The notes: generated by a model not told the origin, from the letters alone. A stretch of DNA of 64,000 bases from Firmicutes bacterium OM04-13BH (GCA_003481745.1 QULP01000006.1:62001-126000), one strand, 5' to 3'; positions 8,350 to 16,003 are shown, counted from the stretch's first letter. Translations and numbers: made by a program.

Positions 8350-8505
8350 TTATACTTTCATTGTCTTCGCCAGAGAAGTAAGTCCTGGAAGTTTAGATAC
8401 GATATTATACTCCTGCAGATCAGAAGGGTATGAACTGCGTCTGATAATCATATCAGTGTTGATAAAGAAACATTTTCCTTCGATTGCAATATGCTGAACT
8501 TTCAT
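8350..8505 (-). CDS. Small unknown protein, 51 aa
   Basis: A minus-strand frame starting at ATG 8505, with GAGGAG about 13 bases before. The peptide begins MKVQHIAIEGKCFFINTDM and ends GLTSLAKTMKV. No hydrophobic segment, no recognised family. The ribosome site and complete frame argue that it is real. It lies between the ACT-domain gene and the TnpV remnant. Confidence 0.45.
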   Translation of the reverse strand: MKVQHIAIEGKCFFINTDMIIRRSSYPSDLQEYNIVSKLPGLTSLAKTMKV

Positions 8506-8557
8506 GCTAATAATTCACTCCTCGTATAATTTTCTTTGGGTTTAAAGCATCTGAAAT

Positions 8558-8959
8558 CTATATCACTGTATATCCGGCATTTAATAATACAGCTAATGAT
8601 TTTTCAAAATCCGCATCTTTCACTAAAATATAATCTGTGTTGAATGTAGATACCGCAAAAATTCCAATTTTATTATCTGCAAGTATTCCAGACAACTTTG
8701 AAAGAATGCCAATGAGTGAAAAATCTAAAATTCCTTGAATACGGAAACCACGCCACCCATCTTCACGTTCTATTGTGTTTTCAGGAACGTCATTTGTTTC
8801 ACACACAAGAGAAATTTCTTCATCTGTTTTACCAATGAAGTAGAATTCCTTGCTTAAATCTATATCATCAATGTTTTTGACTTTACATACCGTTAGCAAC
8901 CGCTCTAATTTATTTAATACCAGCAAATTACTCTCCTCCACAATTTCCGATTTTCTCAA
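8558..8959 (-). CDS. ACT-domain protein
   Basis: 133 residues. The C-terminal part (GWRGFRIQGILDFSLIGILSKLSGILADNKIGIFAVSTFNTDYILVK) is a clear ACT-type fold: the LIGILSKLSGILADNKIGIFAVS core with the TDYILVK strand, as in CASTOR/ACT_7 proteins. Such domains bind amino acids or small ligands. There is no catalytic domain, so it is a stand-alone ligand-binding protein of unknown partner. Confidence 0.7.
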   Translation of the reverse strand: MRKSEIVEESNLLVLNKLERLLTVCKVKNIDDIDLSKEFYFIGKTDEEISLVCETNDVPENTIEREDGWRGFRIQGILDFSLIGILSKLSGILADNKIGIFAVSTFNTDYILVKDADFEKSLAVLLNAGYTVI

Positions 8960-8983
8960 TTCTCCAAACTTGAAGTTGTATCA

Positions 8984-9163
8984 TCATTTATCTTTATCTT
9001 TTTTTGAAAAAATAAGACTGCCAGATATACCAAAAGATATACCCAGACATATTCCGATTCCAATTCCAGCCATGCTATTTAAGACATTTATAAAAACAAC
9101 GCTCCAAAGTATTGCTGCGATTATTCCGATAGTGACTCCTATAATTATCCTTTTGTTGTTCAT
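8984..9163 (-). CDS. Small membrane protein, 59 aa
   Basis: Starts at ATG 9163 behind GGAGG (spacing 8). One hydrophobic helix (IIIGVTIGIIAAILWSVVFI) is followed by a glycine-rich one (GIGIGICLGISFGISG) and a lysine-rich tail (SKKDKDK). Function unknown. It is 24 bases upstream of the ACT-domain gene and probably co-transcribed with it. Confidence 0.55.
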   Translation of the reverse strand: MNNKRIIIGVTIGIIAAILWSVVFINVLNSMAGIGIGICLGISFGISGSLIFSKKDKDK

Positions 9164-9286
9164 CAGCTTTATCCTCCATAAATTTCGATTGAGATTTCAC
9201 CTGTTTTAAGAAATTTAATAACTGTTATATTTTATTATTAAATTCTTCGCAACCCCTTGAAAACACTGGATTTGTCGCAGGTGAGC

Positions 9287-9366
9287 TTTCCCTTATTATT
9301 TCCCTTGTGTTATATCGTCCCATCAGTGTTTATGCACTCTGATAAGGGCAAATACAAGGGCAAGAA
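9287..9366. repeat. Integrase arm-type-like repeat, left side
   Basis: TTTCCCTTATTATTTCCCTTG and the facing ATAAGGGCAAATACAAGGG resemble the inverted arms found just after the integrase gene at 17436-17486 (CCCTTATTT, AAATAAGGG). The sequence just left of it (CAACCCCTTGAAAACACTGG, 9250-9269) looks like an attachment-site scar. No gene is visible between 9164 and 9476. I take this as the likely left end, or an old scar, of a tyrosine-integrase element. Confidence 0.4.
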
Positions 9367-9476
9367 AAATCTATAAGACAGTATAACACAAAATAAAAGT
9401 GACATGGTGAACTGATTGAAATGCTTCTTAATTTTTGCTACTACTGATTGATTAAATGATAAGGAGATGGGATACG

Positions 9477-9713
9477 ATGAGAACAATATTTGCAGAATAC
9501 AATCCACAGTGCAACAGCATTGATGTATATACTAATACGGGCTATATACTCCGTATTGATTGTTGGGAAGCAGAAAAAAATTTAAGAACCACACCTGGAT
9601 CTGATTGTGCTTTGACATCGCTTGCAATCGATGAGCCATTAGAATATGCAAGGTTATATCTTGATGGGAATTTACAGATGTGGGTAGATGCTGAAGATTC
9701 ATTAGAGTTATGA
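9477..9713 (+). CDS. DUF6061-like small protein, copy 2
   Basis: 78 residues, starting at ATG 9477 behind AAGGAG. It is a paralogue of the gene at 69-305 with the same length and the same motifs. The upstream 68 bases also match, including TGAACTGATTGAAATGCTTC in both. The two copies bracket the 9-kb region with the first Bce-like module. Function unknown. Confidence 0.75.
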   Translation: MRTIFAEYNPQCNSIDVYTNTGYILRIDCWEAEKNLRTTPGSDCALTSLAIDEPLEYARLYLDGNLQMWVDAEDSLEL

Positions 9714-9767
9714 TTATTCCAATCAAAATCTACTAGAATTTATTAAAAATTAGCTTCATAATTTTAA

Positions 9768-9799
9768 AAGGACAGCCCTATTGCTATGAGGCTGTCCTT
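9768..9799. terminator. Bidirectional terminator
   Basis: AAGGACAGCC and GGCTGTCCTT form a perfect 10-bp stem between the convergent DUF6061-like gene and the MATE gene, with A/T runs on both sides. Confidence 0.75.
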
Positions 9800-9846
9800 A
9801 AAAATACAATAGATAAACCTAGATTATTCTTGCTACTATCTGATTG

Positions 9847-11166
9847 TTAAATTTTCTGTATTCCATATTGCAAATCTCCCTTTTCGCAATATTTTATTAG
9901 TATGAATGCCAGAATCGCTGAAAAAACACGTGCCAATACCGTACTCCACCATATCATAATCTGTCCACCAAATAAAGGTGGTAAAACAAGCATAAATATC
10001 AGCATCAATACTGGTTCAATGAATGTAAGAATGTATGACAATCCACTTTTTTCAGTAGCATAAAATCCAGCTGTCGCTATTCTGGTAATCGCAACAAATG
10101 GTAATGAGACTAAAAATATAGGTACAATTTTAGAAATCTCAATACTTACTTCATAAGAAGCTCCGAAAACCCCTCCAATATTTGCTCTGTTTACATACAT
10201 GATAATTCCACCACAAACAGCAAGAATTATTGCAAAAATGTATGCCATTCTCTGAACTCCTCTCAGGCTTTCTTGATCCTTCTCACCATAAAAACGGCTC
10301 ATTAAAGGTTGACTTCCATCACCTACGCCCTGCAATATGAGATATATGATACAGATAATATAGGATACACATGCATAAGTTGCAATAGCTTTTTCTCCCC
10401 CATAAGAAGCGGAGAATCGGTTTATAAACACCAATGAAATATTAGGAGTCAATGCTAGCCCAAATGGTGCAAGACCTACTCTGAATATAGCGCCACACAT
10501 TTCTTTTACATTTTTTAAGGATACATACACATAAAACTTTTTATTATATAATGCGTATATGATTGCAATTGCTGCAGTCACACCCTGTCCGGCTATTGTA
10601 GCTGTGGCTGCACCTTTCATGCCCATTTCATATATCCATACAAAGATAAAATCCAGAACAATATTGGTTATGAATCCACCAACCATCGCAAACATTGACC
10701 AGAAAGAGTTTCCATAATTTCTAATGAATGGCATCATTCCAGTTCCAAGAATCTGCAATATTGCTCCAAGTGCTATAATTTTGATATAATCTGTCGCATT
10801 TGTTAATATAATTCCATCTGCTCCAAGCAATCCTAAAATTTTAGACGAAAAGGAGTAAATAATTATGGTACTGATAACACTTACTATTACAAGAAGCCAC
10901 CAGCTTGTAGCAATAAATTCTTCTGCCCGTTTTCCTTTCTTTTCTGCTGCATTAATTGAGTAATAAACAGCTCCTCCCATACCAATTCCTGTTCCAAGAG
11001 CCTGAATCAAAGCCTCAATCGGATATGCAATATTAATAGCCGAAAGTCCAGCATCTCCTATGGTATTGCCTACAAAATATCCATCCACTATCGCATATAT
11101 TCCTGATAATGCAAATGCTATAATAGATGGAATAACATATTTAAAAAATAATGATTTATGATTCAT
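9847..11166 (-). CDS. MATE-family efflux transporter 1
   Basis: A 439-residue membrane protein with about twelve hydrophobic helices in two related halves, and the opening KYVIPSIIAFALSGIYAIVDGYFVGNTIGDAGLSAINIAYPI that is typical of MATE (MepA/DinF-like) exporters. Members export drugs or metabolites in exchange for Na+ or H+. ATG 11166 is chosen (AAGGAG 12 bases upstream); it overlaps the 3' end of the MarR gene by 11 bases, so the pair is a coupled operon. The substrate is probably one that the MarR protein senses. Confidence 0.88.
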   Translation of the reverse strand: MNHKSLFFKYVIPSIIAFALSGIYAIVDGYFVGNTIGDAGLSAINIAYPIEALIQALGTGIGMGGAVYYSINAAEKKGKRAEEFIATSWWLLVIVSVISTIIIYSFSSKILGLLGADGIILTNATDYIKIIALGAILQILGTGMMPFIRNYGNSFWSMFAMVGGFITNIVLDFIFVWIYEMGMKGAATATIAGQGVTAAIAIIYALYNKKFYVYVSLKNVKEMCGAIFRVGLAPFGLALTPNISLVFINRFSASYGGEKAIATYACVSYIICIIYLILQGVGDGSQPLMSRFYGEKDQESLRGVQRMAYIFAIILAVCGGIIMYVNRANIGGVFGASYEVSIEISKIVPIFLVSLPFVAITRIATAGFYATEKSGLSYILTFIEPVLMLIFMLVLPPLFGGQIMIWWSTVLARVFSAILAFILIKYCEKGDLQYGIQKI

Positions 11167-11614
11167 TTTTCTTACAATCTCCTTCCTTGAAAAGTCTGAT
11201 AAACAGCTCTGTATTATCATTAAGACTTTCTATATTCTCTAATCCCATTTTTTCGATTACATATATTTCTTTTGAGTGCAGTTTTTCTATGATATCTTTC
11301 GTATATTCCATTCCTGATTCTGTGAGGCATATCAGCTTATTTCTCTTGTCTGAATCATCAGATACCATATTGATGTATCCTTTTTTCTGAAAATCTTTTA
11401 GTATCGTATTTACCGTTTGCTTAGGTATATTCCATTTTTCACTTATCATTTTCTGCGTGCATCTTCCATTACTTTCATAAAATGAATGCAAAGCAAAAAG
11501 TCCATTTGAAGACAGTCCCTGATCCTTTGACCATTCCTCATACATTGCTGTACATTCTTTCCATAAAGCATAATATCGTTGCAACTGTATTATCATATTA
11601 TTATCTTTTCTCAT
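11156..11614 (-). CDS. MarR-family transcriptional regulator
   Basis: 152 residues from ATG 11614 (AAGGAGG upstream). The winged helix-turn-helix is CTQKMISEKWNIPKQTVNTILKDFQKKGYI, with the wing VSDDSDKRNKLICLTESG, as in MarR/SlyA. It likely represses its own operon with the MATE exporter through the palindrome that covers the promoter at 11631-11683, and releases it on binding the exported compound. Confidence 0.88.
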   Translation of the reverse strand: MRKDNNMIIQLQRYYALWKECTAMYEEWSKDQGLSSNGLFALHSFYESNGRCTQKMISEKWNIPKQTVNTILKDFQKKGYINMVSDDSDKRNKLICLTESGMEYTKDIIEKLHSKEIYVIEKMGLENIESLNDNTELFIRLFKEGDCKKNES

Positions 11615-11630
11615 CTTTTTCCTCCTTAAA

Positions 11631-11683
11631 TTAGTACGAATCCGGACTTTTGTATTATAGTCCGAGTTCGTACTAATTGTCAA
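11631..11683 (-). promoter_or_regulatory. MarR promoter with overlapping palindromic operator
   Basis: On the minus strand TTGACA (11683-11678) and TATAAT (11659-11654) are 18 bases apart. The promoter is enclosed by a palindrome with outer arms TTAGTACGAA (11631-11640) and TTCGTACTAA (11667-11676) and inner arms CGGACT/AGTCCG. A bound MarR dimer would cover the -10 and spacer. Confidence 0.75.
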
Positions 11684-11734
11684 GATTTATTTATATACTT
11701 TTTCTTTATATAAACAATCAATAGTCCCTTACTA

Positions 11735-11766
11735 AGGACAGGAAGATTATGAAATTTCCCTGTCCT
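11735..11766. terminator. Hairpin after the element A membrane protein gene
   Basis: AGGACAGG and CCTGTCCT form an 8-bp stem 4 bases past the stop of the 322-residue gene. The T-run (CTCTTTT) is on the plus strand, so its use as a minus-strand terminator is uncertain. Confidence 0.4.
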
Positions 11767-11769
11767 CTT

Positions 11770-12738
11770 TTAATAATATCCTCGTTCTTCCATCCAGTCT
11801 TTCACATAACATCTGATTCCAATATAAATAATATGCGACAGTAATAGCAATACAATAAGATTTATCGGATTAGCGTTTTTAATCCATTCTCCAAAGTAAA
11901 TTACAACAGCTGTACTCGTTATCGCTACCACGATACTGATGATATCCCAACAATATTTCCGGTAGATTTTTCCTACCTGATAACCAATCCCGATTATCAG
12001 CCACCCGGTTATTACGAATAAAATTGCCATGACAGTACCGGCAATCAGCCAGTACACAATCCCGGAAAGAATACTGTTAGGTATTCCACTGCTTAACTGT
12101 CCGAAAGAGTCTGCACCTGTCACAAACTCCCGAAATAAACTTCCCATTCCTTTTCCTAACGCACCGAAAAAGACGATACAGTCGTTAAGGAAAACCGGCG
12201 AAAGAATCGCAGTAAACAGTGTTGTTGTTATGCTGTACCATGCCAGTAGAAACAAGATACTTTCATAACCAATCGTCATATTTTTATATTTCTTTTCTAA
12301 CTGGCTTTTACGGCTATCGCATTTTTCTTTTGCTTTCCGGTAAGCAGTACGGTCACATTTTTCACATTTCTCATAAGGCACTTTTTTCTCAACAGCTACC
12401 TCTACCGTCTTTTGGTGTGTCTGTGCATAAAGTTTTTCCTGCTCTGCTTTTTCATACTTAAATTTCCATGCCACGGCTTCTGCGTCGGCTCTTTTCCTGC
12501 TGTCTGTCTCGCTGGTCAATCGTTCCTCTGTTTGCCTTAATCTTGTCCGCAATGCTTCGATATTCTCGGCTCTGTTTTCGCTGTTCAATTTCTCGTTCAA
12601 GGTCAGCGATTCGCTTAGCTGCCTGTTTAGTTCCTGGATTGTCTGGTCTTTCTGATCCAGTTCGTCCTGCATCTGTTCGGTCATCAGCAGAAGTTCTTCC
12701 ACCTGCCCGACGTTCTCTAAGTTTCTGCATTCGCTCAT
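11770..12738 (-). CDS. Coiled-coil membrane protein overlapping relaxase gene
   Basis: 322 residues from ATG 12738, with GGGAG 7 bases before. Residues 1-115 are a charged coiled coil (QDELDQKDQTIQELNRQLSE and following). A CxxC-rich segment follows (YEKCEKCDRTAYRKAKEKC, about 125-145), then four to five hydrophobic helices (about 165-310). The first 93 codons lie inside the relaxase gene in another frame. It is in the same frame as the 119-residue coiled-coil gene, from which it is separated by one TAG. Such proteins recur behind MobQ relaxases in Firmicute elements; a role in anchoring the transfer complex to the membrane is a guess. Confidence 0.7.
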   Translation of the reverse strand: MSECRNLENVGQVEELLLMTEQMQDELDQKDQTIQELNRQLSESLTLNEKLNSENRAENIEALRTRLRQTEERLTSETDSRKRADAEAVAWKFKYEKAEQEKLYAQTHQKTVEVAVEKKVPYEKCEKCDRTAYRKAKEKCDSRKSQLEKKYKNMTIGYESILFLLAWYSITTTLFTAILSPVFLNDCIVFFGALGKGMGSLFREFVTGADSFGQLSSGIPNSILSGIVYWLIAGTVMAILFVITGWLIIGIGYQVGKIYRKYCWDIISIVVAITSTAVVIYFGEWIKNANPINLIVLLLLSHIIYIGIRCYVKDWMEERGYY

Positions 12739-14179
12739 CGATCTCCCTCGCTTTCTCTATCTGCTGTTTAAGGTCAGCAATTCGCTGTTCTGTTTCTGCA
12801 ATAAGCTGTTCTCGTTGTTCAGCTTCTGCGTTAATTCCTGCCATTGCTGATTCTCGTTTTCCAACTGTTCGATTCTGGTTTTCTGTTGCTCGATCTGTGA
12901 GAGCAGTTCTTCTGTATCTGGCAAAAGATTTAGCAGCCTGGATAATTCGCTGTTTAAGCTTTTTAAACTCTGGTTCTGCTCCTGAAAAGACAGGAGCTGC
13001 CTGTCCCGTTCCTGCAATTCCTGTACCATCTCTGCCATAAGATTCTGCTGTTCCTCGATCTGGTTTATCATTGTCTCCATCATGGGAATGACTTCCCGGC
13101 TTTCTTCTAATGTCACGCAATCGCTCCTTCCATTGTGTTAATGCACTGGATACTTTTCCAAAAGAAATCTGTATTTTATCCAGCAGTGCATTTTGTCTTT
13201 TTATGATCTGGTTTTCCTCTACTTTCCATGAAGTAGAGGATGTCTGTCCGTTTTGAAATTTCTCGTCAATTTTTCTGGCATCTGCGCCCTCATGGATCGT
13301 CGGTATCTCTAATTTTCCCTGCCTTGCATAAGAACGATGGTCAATGTGATTTTCCGTTTTCAAATGTGCATTACAGACGTTTGCCCATTCGCTCCGCCAT
13401 AGCTCACAATTTTTCGGATTGTTCCACCCGGTAGCATCGGTTAATACACGTTTCCACTGTTTGCGGTTCCTTGTCCCGACTTTCTGGACTCCATTTTCAT
13501 CAAGTACGGGGATTCGGATTCCATGACGGTCAGGGTTCTTTTTATCCTGCCACCAGTCCGGATGGGATTCATCCACCACAATATTTCCATTTTCATCTCT
13601 GACAAACTCCCAATCCTTGATTTCTTTGTTACCCCATGAGTGGTCTGAATTGAATGGTCGCAACGTCACCAATAAATGCACATGGGGATTACCATCTCCT
13701 TTATCGTGGATACTCCAATCCGCACACATTCCCTTATCTACAAAGGTCTTTTGAATATATTCAGTTGTATAATCAATCTGTTCCTGTCGGCTCCATTCTT
13801 TCGGAAGTGAGAACTCAAATGACCTGCCGAGTTGTGCATCTGAACTTTTTTCTATCCTCAAGACTTCATTCCATAAACGCTGCTTCTGAAAAGTAAGTTT
13901 GAATTTTTCCAGTGCAGCATTTTGGTTATCTGCCCTTTTATATCGGACAGATTTCTGGAACCGTCTGATATTTTCAGCAGGTACATTCTGCCATTCCTGT
14001 GGTGCATTTTCACACATCAGCAGGCTGGTATAAACGACTTCTTTTTTTGAAGTATAGTAGCTGATCCTGCCTGTTTCTTCATTTTTCATCACATCGCCAT
14101 TGAGATAAGCAGACGCCGATATGATGGATTTTCCTTTGCTGCGTCCAACAATCTTTACTGTATAATGAAAAATCGCCAT
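12458..14179 (-). CDS. mobA: MobQ-family (MobA/MobL) relaxase
   Basis: 573 residues from ATG 14179. It nicks oriT and leads the single strand into a recipient through a helper's secretion system. The N-terminus (FHYTVKIVGRSKGKSIISAS) and the metal-binding motif HDKGDGNPHVHLLVTLRP (about residue 190) define the MobA/MobL domain. The catalytic part ends near residue 310. The rest is a charged tail rich in Arg, Glu and Gln. The last 220 codons are overprinted by two other genes in a second frame. The frame is open 29 codons further upstream, but MAIFHYTV is the family's usual start. Its oriT lies 270 bases upstream. Confidence 0.9.
   Translation of the reverse strand: MAIFHYTVKIVGRSKGKSIISASAYLNGDVMKNEETGRISYYTSKKEVVYTSLLMCENAPQEWQNVPAENIRRFQKSVRYKRADNQNAALEKFKLTFQKQRLWNEVLRIEKSSDAQLGRSFEFSLPKEWSRQEQIDYTTEYIQKTFVDKGMCADWSIHDKGDGNPHVHLLVTLRPFNSDHSWGNKEIKDWEFVRDENGNIVVDESHPDWWQDKKNPDRHGIRIPVLDENGVQKVGTRNRKQWKRVLTDATGWNNPKNCELWRSEWANVCNAHLKTENHIDHRSYARQGKLEIPTIHEGADARKIDEKFQNGQTSSTSWKVEENQIIKRQNALLDKIQISFGKVSSALTQWKERLRDIRRKPGSHSHDGDNDKPDRGTAESYGRDGTGIAGTGQAAPVFSGAEPEFKKLKQRIIQAAKSFARYRRTALTDRATENQNRTVGKRESAMAGINAEAEQREQLIAETEQRIADLKQQIEKAREIDERMQKLRERRAGGRTSADDRTDAGRTGSERPDNPGTKQAAKRIADLEREIEQRKQSREYRSIADKIKANRGTIDQRDRQQEKSRRRSRGMEI
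12757..13116 (-). CDS. Overprinted coiled-coil protein, 119 aa
   Basis: Starts at GTG 13116, with the strong ribosome site GGAAGGAG 7 bases before, and ends at TAG 12757. It is wholly inside the relaxase gene in another frame. The product is a continuous glutamine- and glutamate-rich coiled coil (MINQIEEQQNLMAEMVQELQ and similar heptads). Function unknown. The ribosome site and the uninterrupted heptad pattern argue that it is expressed. Alternatively it could be read together with the next gene, since only one stop codon separates them in the same frame. Confidence 0.6.
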   Translation of the reverse strand: MTLEESREVIPMMETMINQIEEQQNLMAEMVQELQERDRQLLSFQEQNQSLKSLNSELSRLLNLLPDTEELLSQIEQQKTRIEQLENENQQWQELTQKLNNENSLLQKQNSELLTLNSR

Positions 14180-14421
14180 GCTCCGTTTCCCCCATTCTGC
14201 CGTATCCGGCTTTGATTTCCGGCAGGTAACGTTTTTCCTAAAAGAAAATGGTATCTGCCGGAGCACCCTCTGCGTAAGAGTGCCCTGTGCATAACAGCCT
14301 GCATGGAATGTGCCCCTCTGGCGAAGAGTGCCTCCTGCGGCATGAGCAGGTCTGGCTGAAAGCCCCGCCGACGGAACGAGCCCGGCAAGCGTAAGCGCAG
14401 ACCGGTTGCCACCTGTGGCAA

Positions 14422-14465
14422 ACTTATACGGACGACCTCTGGTTGTCCATAAGTGCGCCCTTCAT
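14422..14465 (+). other. oriT of element A with MobQ nick core
   Basis: An inverted repeat (CTTATACGGACGACC facing GGTTGTCCATAAG, 14423-14453) is followed at once by TAAGTGCGCCCTT (14450-14462). TAAGTGCGCCCT is the conserved nick region of RSF1010/R1162-type origins used by MobQ relaxases, with nicking after TAAGTGCG. Its place between the small relaxosome gene and the relaxase gene is the usual one. The surrounding 14200-14500 is GC-rich and holds no convincing gene. Confidence 0.85.
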
Positions 14466-14507
14466 GAAAAAGCAATGAAGGGAATGGAAAATCCACTCCC
14501 TCCGGCA

Positions 14508-14822
14508 TTACACTTCCTCCGTATTCGCAACTGGCTCTTTCTGCATTGCCTTTGAGAAGAATTTCCCATTTGCTTCCTGCCTTTTTAAGAAGCCGATCAG
14601 CTTTGGGATATCATCTTCCTCAATCGCAGAACCCAGCACCGATTCCACCGCACCACCAATCTGGCAGAGCCTGTGTGTCCGCTTTTTGGTTTCCACATCT
14701 TTCTGACGTTTCTTCAGTTCCCGTTTCTGTGCTGCATACTGTTTTGCTTTCTCAAGGCTTTCCTGTTCTTTCTTTTCCAACTGGAGCATACGCTCCTCAT
14801 AACTCTTTGTTGATCTTGCCAT
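14508..14822 (-). CDS. DUF3847-like relaxosome accessory protein
   Basis: 104 residues from ATG 14822. The N-terminal half is a lysine/glutamate coiled coil (SYEERMLQLEKKEQESLEKA), followed by RTHRLCQIGGAVESVLGSAIEEDDIPKLIGFLKRQE. This pattern fits the DUF3847 proteins that precede MobA/MobL relaxases, and the C-terminal part resembles MobC-type relaxosome proteins. It likely helps the relaxase bind oriT, which begins 43 bases downstream. An ATG three codons earlier (14831) has a closer ribosome site and could also be used. Confidence 0.65.
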   Translation of the reverse strand: MARSTKSYEERMLQLEKKEQESLEKAKQYAAQKRELKKRQKDVETKKRTHRLCQIGGAVESVLGSAIEEDDIPKLIGFLKRQEANGKFFSKAMQKEPVANTEEV

Positions 14823-14967
14823 AAATATCATCGTCCTTTCTTTTTCTTCCAAACATAAGTTTCCTGTTGTCTGTCAGACGAAGTACATGGTATAATCTGT
14901 TTGCGTGTAGGTATATCATGACTCCGGTCTGATAGAACCTTTGGCGGTTTCTTCGGGAACCGCTTTT

Positions 14968-15198
14968 TTAAGTTGAACCGTTTCTTGTGACTGCTTTCAC
15001 ATTTCCCTTATCCCTCAAGTCTCTGCCCTCGTTGGCTTCCATAAAAAGTTCCAGCATATCCGTTTTGATCAGGACTTTTCTCCCGACCTTTAATACCGGA
15101 AGTTTCTTCCATTCCACCAGTTTTCTCAGGGTGTTCCTGCCGATTCCCGTATAATCAGCAGCTTCTTCAATAGATAAGGCAATCTTTCTTTGTGTCAT
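14968..15198 (-). CDS. xis: Excisionase (Xis) of element A
   Basis: 76 residues; a MerR-like winged helix (LSIEEAADYTGIGRNTLRKLVEWKKLPVLKVGRKVLIKTDMLELFM) typical of Tn916-type Xis/HTH_17 proteins. It binds arm sites and steers the integrase toward excision. Its promoter (TTGACA 15275-15270, TATACT 15252-15247, spacing 17) is divergent from that of the regulator gene, and a 19-bp palindrome lies between the promoter and its start. Confidence 0.85.
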   Translation of the reverse strand: MTQRKIALSIEEAADYTGIGRNTLRKLVEWKKLPVLKVGRKVLIKTDMLELFMEANEGRDLRDKGNVKAVTRNGST

Positions 15199-15214
15199 AT
15201 GACCACCTCCTTTT

Positions 15215-15342
15215 AAATTGCATTATGCAATTTCATTTGTGCTGTCAGTATAGCGTGTTTATATTGCTTTGTCAAGCATTATGAAATTTTATTCTTTTTC
15301 TACCAATTGCATATTGCAATATATTTTGTTGCGTGGTATAGT
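15215..15342. promoter_or_regulatory. Divergent control region of element A
   Basis: Two palindromes share one core: AAATTGCATTATGCAATTT (15215-15233) and ATTGCATATTGCAAT (15306-15320). A third weaker match (GCATTATGAAATTT, 15276-15289) overlaps the xis -35. The second palindrome covers the -35 (TTGCAA 15314-15319) of the regulator promoter, whose -10 is TATAGT (15337-15342, spacing 17). The arrangement fits an XRE protein that controls both xis and its own gene. Confidence 0.7.
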
Positions 15343-15373
15343 AATGACATACCGAAAAAGGAGGCACATCAGC

Positions 15374-16003
15374 ATGAAAGATAAAGAACTACGCAAGCTG
15401 ATCGGCAGCAGGGCAAAACAGCGCCGTCTCGAATTAAATCTGACACAGCCTTATGTCGCAGAGAAGATGGGAGTTACCGCTTCCACAATCCTGCGTTATG
15501 AGAATGGTTCGATTGACAATACCAAAAAGATGGTACTGGAAGGTCTTTCGGAAGCACTTCATGTATCGATTGAATGGCTCAAAGGGGAAACCGATGAATA
15601 TGAAACTGATATTACGGATAAGAAAGAATTGCAGATTCGTGATGTGATGGGCTATATTCTCAAACAGTTACCTCTTGATCTTAATAAAACAGAAGACGCT
15701 TTTTCTAAAGACTTACTGCTGTTAATGTTAAAGCAATATGAACTGTTTCTGGATTCGTTTCAGTTCGCCTGTAAAAATTACAAAGGCAGTACCAAAGATG
15801 CGGACATTGCCAAAGTAATGGGATTCGAATCGAAAGATGAATATAATGAGATTATGTTTCTCAGAGAGATCACACATACTGTCAACGCATTTAACGATAT
15901 GGCAGATGTGATAAGGCTCTATTCAAAGAAACCGGAAGCAGCCGAACAAAGACTTGCCAATCTTTTATCCGAAGTTATGTATGAGGATTCTGAATCGGTA
16001 TAG
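15374..16003 (+). CDS. XRE-family regulator of element A
   Basis: 209 residues from ATG 15374 (AAGGAGG, spacing 9). The N-terminal Cro/CI domain is RRLELNLTQPYVAEKMGVTASTILRYENGSIDNTKKM; the C-terminal part (about 75-209) is helical, without protease motifs, and probably dimerizes. It is the likely repressor acting on the ATTGCAT-type palindromes. The integrase gene follows after 86 bases on the same strand, so regulator and integrase may share a transcript. Confidence 0.85.
   Translation: MKDKELRKLIGSRAKQRRLELNLTQPYVAEKMGVTASTILRYENGSIDNTKKMVLEGLSEALHVSIEWLKGETDEYETDITDKKELQIRDVMGYILKQLPLDLNKTEDAFSKDLLLLMLKQYELFLDSFQFACKNYKGSTKDADIAKVMGFESKDEYNEIMFLREITHTVNAFNDMADVIRLYSKKPEAAEQRLANLLSEVMYEDSESV

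Noticed and set aside
12468..13040. Plus-strand 190-codon frame opposite the relaxase tail
   Set aside because: It is antisense to the overprinted region, has a Ser/Arg/Cys-rich unnatural composition and no ribosome site; it is a by-product of the repetitive coiled-coil codons.
14155..14508. Minus-strand 117-codon frame across the oriT region
   Set aside because: It covers the oriT core and hairpins, has no ribosome site and overlaps the real relaxase start; the composition (Arg, Leu, Pro, Gly) is that of a GC-rich non-coding stretch.
14930..14970. Terminator after xis of element A (AAGCGGTT/AACCGC hairpin)
   Set aside because: The T-run lies on the plus strand, while xis is on the minus strand and no plus-strand gene ends here; function unclear.
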